NCBI GenBank assembly: GCA_037132075.1
Contig: JBAXPV010000087.1
Location: 1-5,424 of the forward strand
DNA length: 5,424 nt
Direction: 5' to 3'
Source: JBAXPV01 sp037132075
GTDB taxonomy: Bacteria > Bacteroidota > Bacteroidia > Bacteroidales > CAIXZF01
Shown: one piece after another, positions 5,138 to 5,424 of the stretch
How positions within the stretch are numbered: the first letter of the stretch is position 1
How the letters are laid out: every line of letters begins with the position of its first letter
The notes under the pieces: generated by a model
Told to the model about the DNA's origin: nothing
Seen by the model: only the letters and a program-made list of their open reading frames with translations
The model's database searches: none
Translations under genes and position numbers: made by a program

Positions 5138-5424
5138 TTACCAACGGTTGAGTTCGATGAACTTCCATGCGGCAGTGTCACTCTTGAAGGCTTTCACGGT
5201 GAGTTTGGCACCATAAACTCCTGTCCAGGTGACTCCGTTGTGAAGAATGAAATCATTGGCTTTGGTAACTGTGGAAGGATTGTCGCCGGTAGCACCCAGC
5301 AGGGTATAAACCCCTCCATCGATGGCGTTAGTCAGCGTGGTGATCACCACCGGGGCAACGCTTCCGTCTGTAAGGCCATATTCGCCTGTTCCGTCAACAA
5401 CATTGACTGCGGTTGCATCGGCAG
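5138..5424 (-). CDS. C-terminal part of a probable phage structural protein (5' end outside window)
   Basis: The frame is open from the right edge to a TAA at 5138-5140, giving 94 visible residues that end in KFIELNRW. It has no ATG in the window, and the apparent start at 5350 is an internal GTG, so the gene continues beyond the window. The visible part is rich in Gly, Thr, Val, Asp and Ala (for example GTGEYGLTDG, TLLGATGDN, FILHNGVTW) with alternating hydrophobic residues and no long helix, which suggests a beta-rich domain. Similar segments ending in a Trp/Tyr-Glu-Leu-x-Arg motif occur, as I recall, at the C-termini of capsid or other virion proteins in Bacteroidota phages. This is inference from composition and position upstream of lysis and packaging genes. 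A tail or surface protein is equally possible. An intrinsic terminator follows 20 bp after the stop. Confidence 0.6.
   Translation of the reverse strand, partial: ADATAVNVVDGTGEYGLTDGSVAPVVITTLTNAIDGGVYTLLGATGDNPSTVTKANDFILHNGVTWTGVYGAKLTVKAFKSDTAAWKFIELNRW

Noticed and set aside
1..5424. CRISPR array, tRNA or rRNA gene
   Set aside because: No regularly spaced repeats and no tRNA-like or rRNA-like signatures were seen on either strand; the 11-bp repeat pair is too short and has only two copies.

Overview
The window looks like part of a temperate phage or prophage of a Bacteroidota host. The protein families are those I associate with Mu-like (transposable) Bacteroidota prophages, base composition is moderate, and most starts lack a clear Shine-Dalgarno sequence. 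No integrase, transposase or host gene is visible, so the phage assignment rests on the packaging and lysis genes. All convincing genes lie on the minus strand and are transcribed from right to left. Family names come from motif recognition and memory, not from a search.

In transcription order: the C-terminus of a probable virion structural protein (5138 to the right edge) ends at a strong intrinsic terminator (5092-5117). A short palindrome follows at 5056-5071, and then a zinc peptidase of the M15 type, the likely endolysin (4619-5038). A region of about 160 bp follows, holding a doubtful small basic ORF and a perfect 12-bp palindrome. Next is a tightly packed block: a protein with a conserved N-terminal domain and a charged linker (4007-4456), a second domain in the -1 frame (3573-3983, open without a stop up to 4076), a PLD-like protein (2983-3573), two consecutive small proteins with predicted helix-turn-helix segments that are small-terminase candidates (2706-3035 and 2120-2719), and the large terminase (472-2139 or 2175). 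Genes from 3573 leftward overlap, which suggests one translationally coupled DNA-packaging operon.

The most interesting signal is between the 149-residue protein and the next ORF. The downstream frame has no ATG near its beginning, yet it encodes family-like sequence upstream of its first usable codon (TTG). A canonical slippery heptamer A AAA AAG (4046-4040, minus strand) sits in the correct zero frame to move ribosomes by -1 into it, giving a 294-residue fusion. Sequence that could fold as a small H-type pseudoknot lies just downstream. A run of nine A a few codons upstream makes a homopolymer sequencing error or a real mutation the main alternative.

The left 471 bp carries no convincing gene. 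It contains three inverted repeats and a short direct repeat. A portal gene would be expected to follow the large terminase, so this could be a boundary, an insertion or a degraded part of the prophage.
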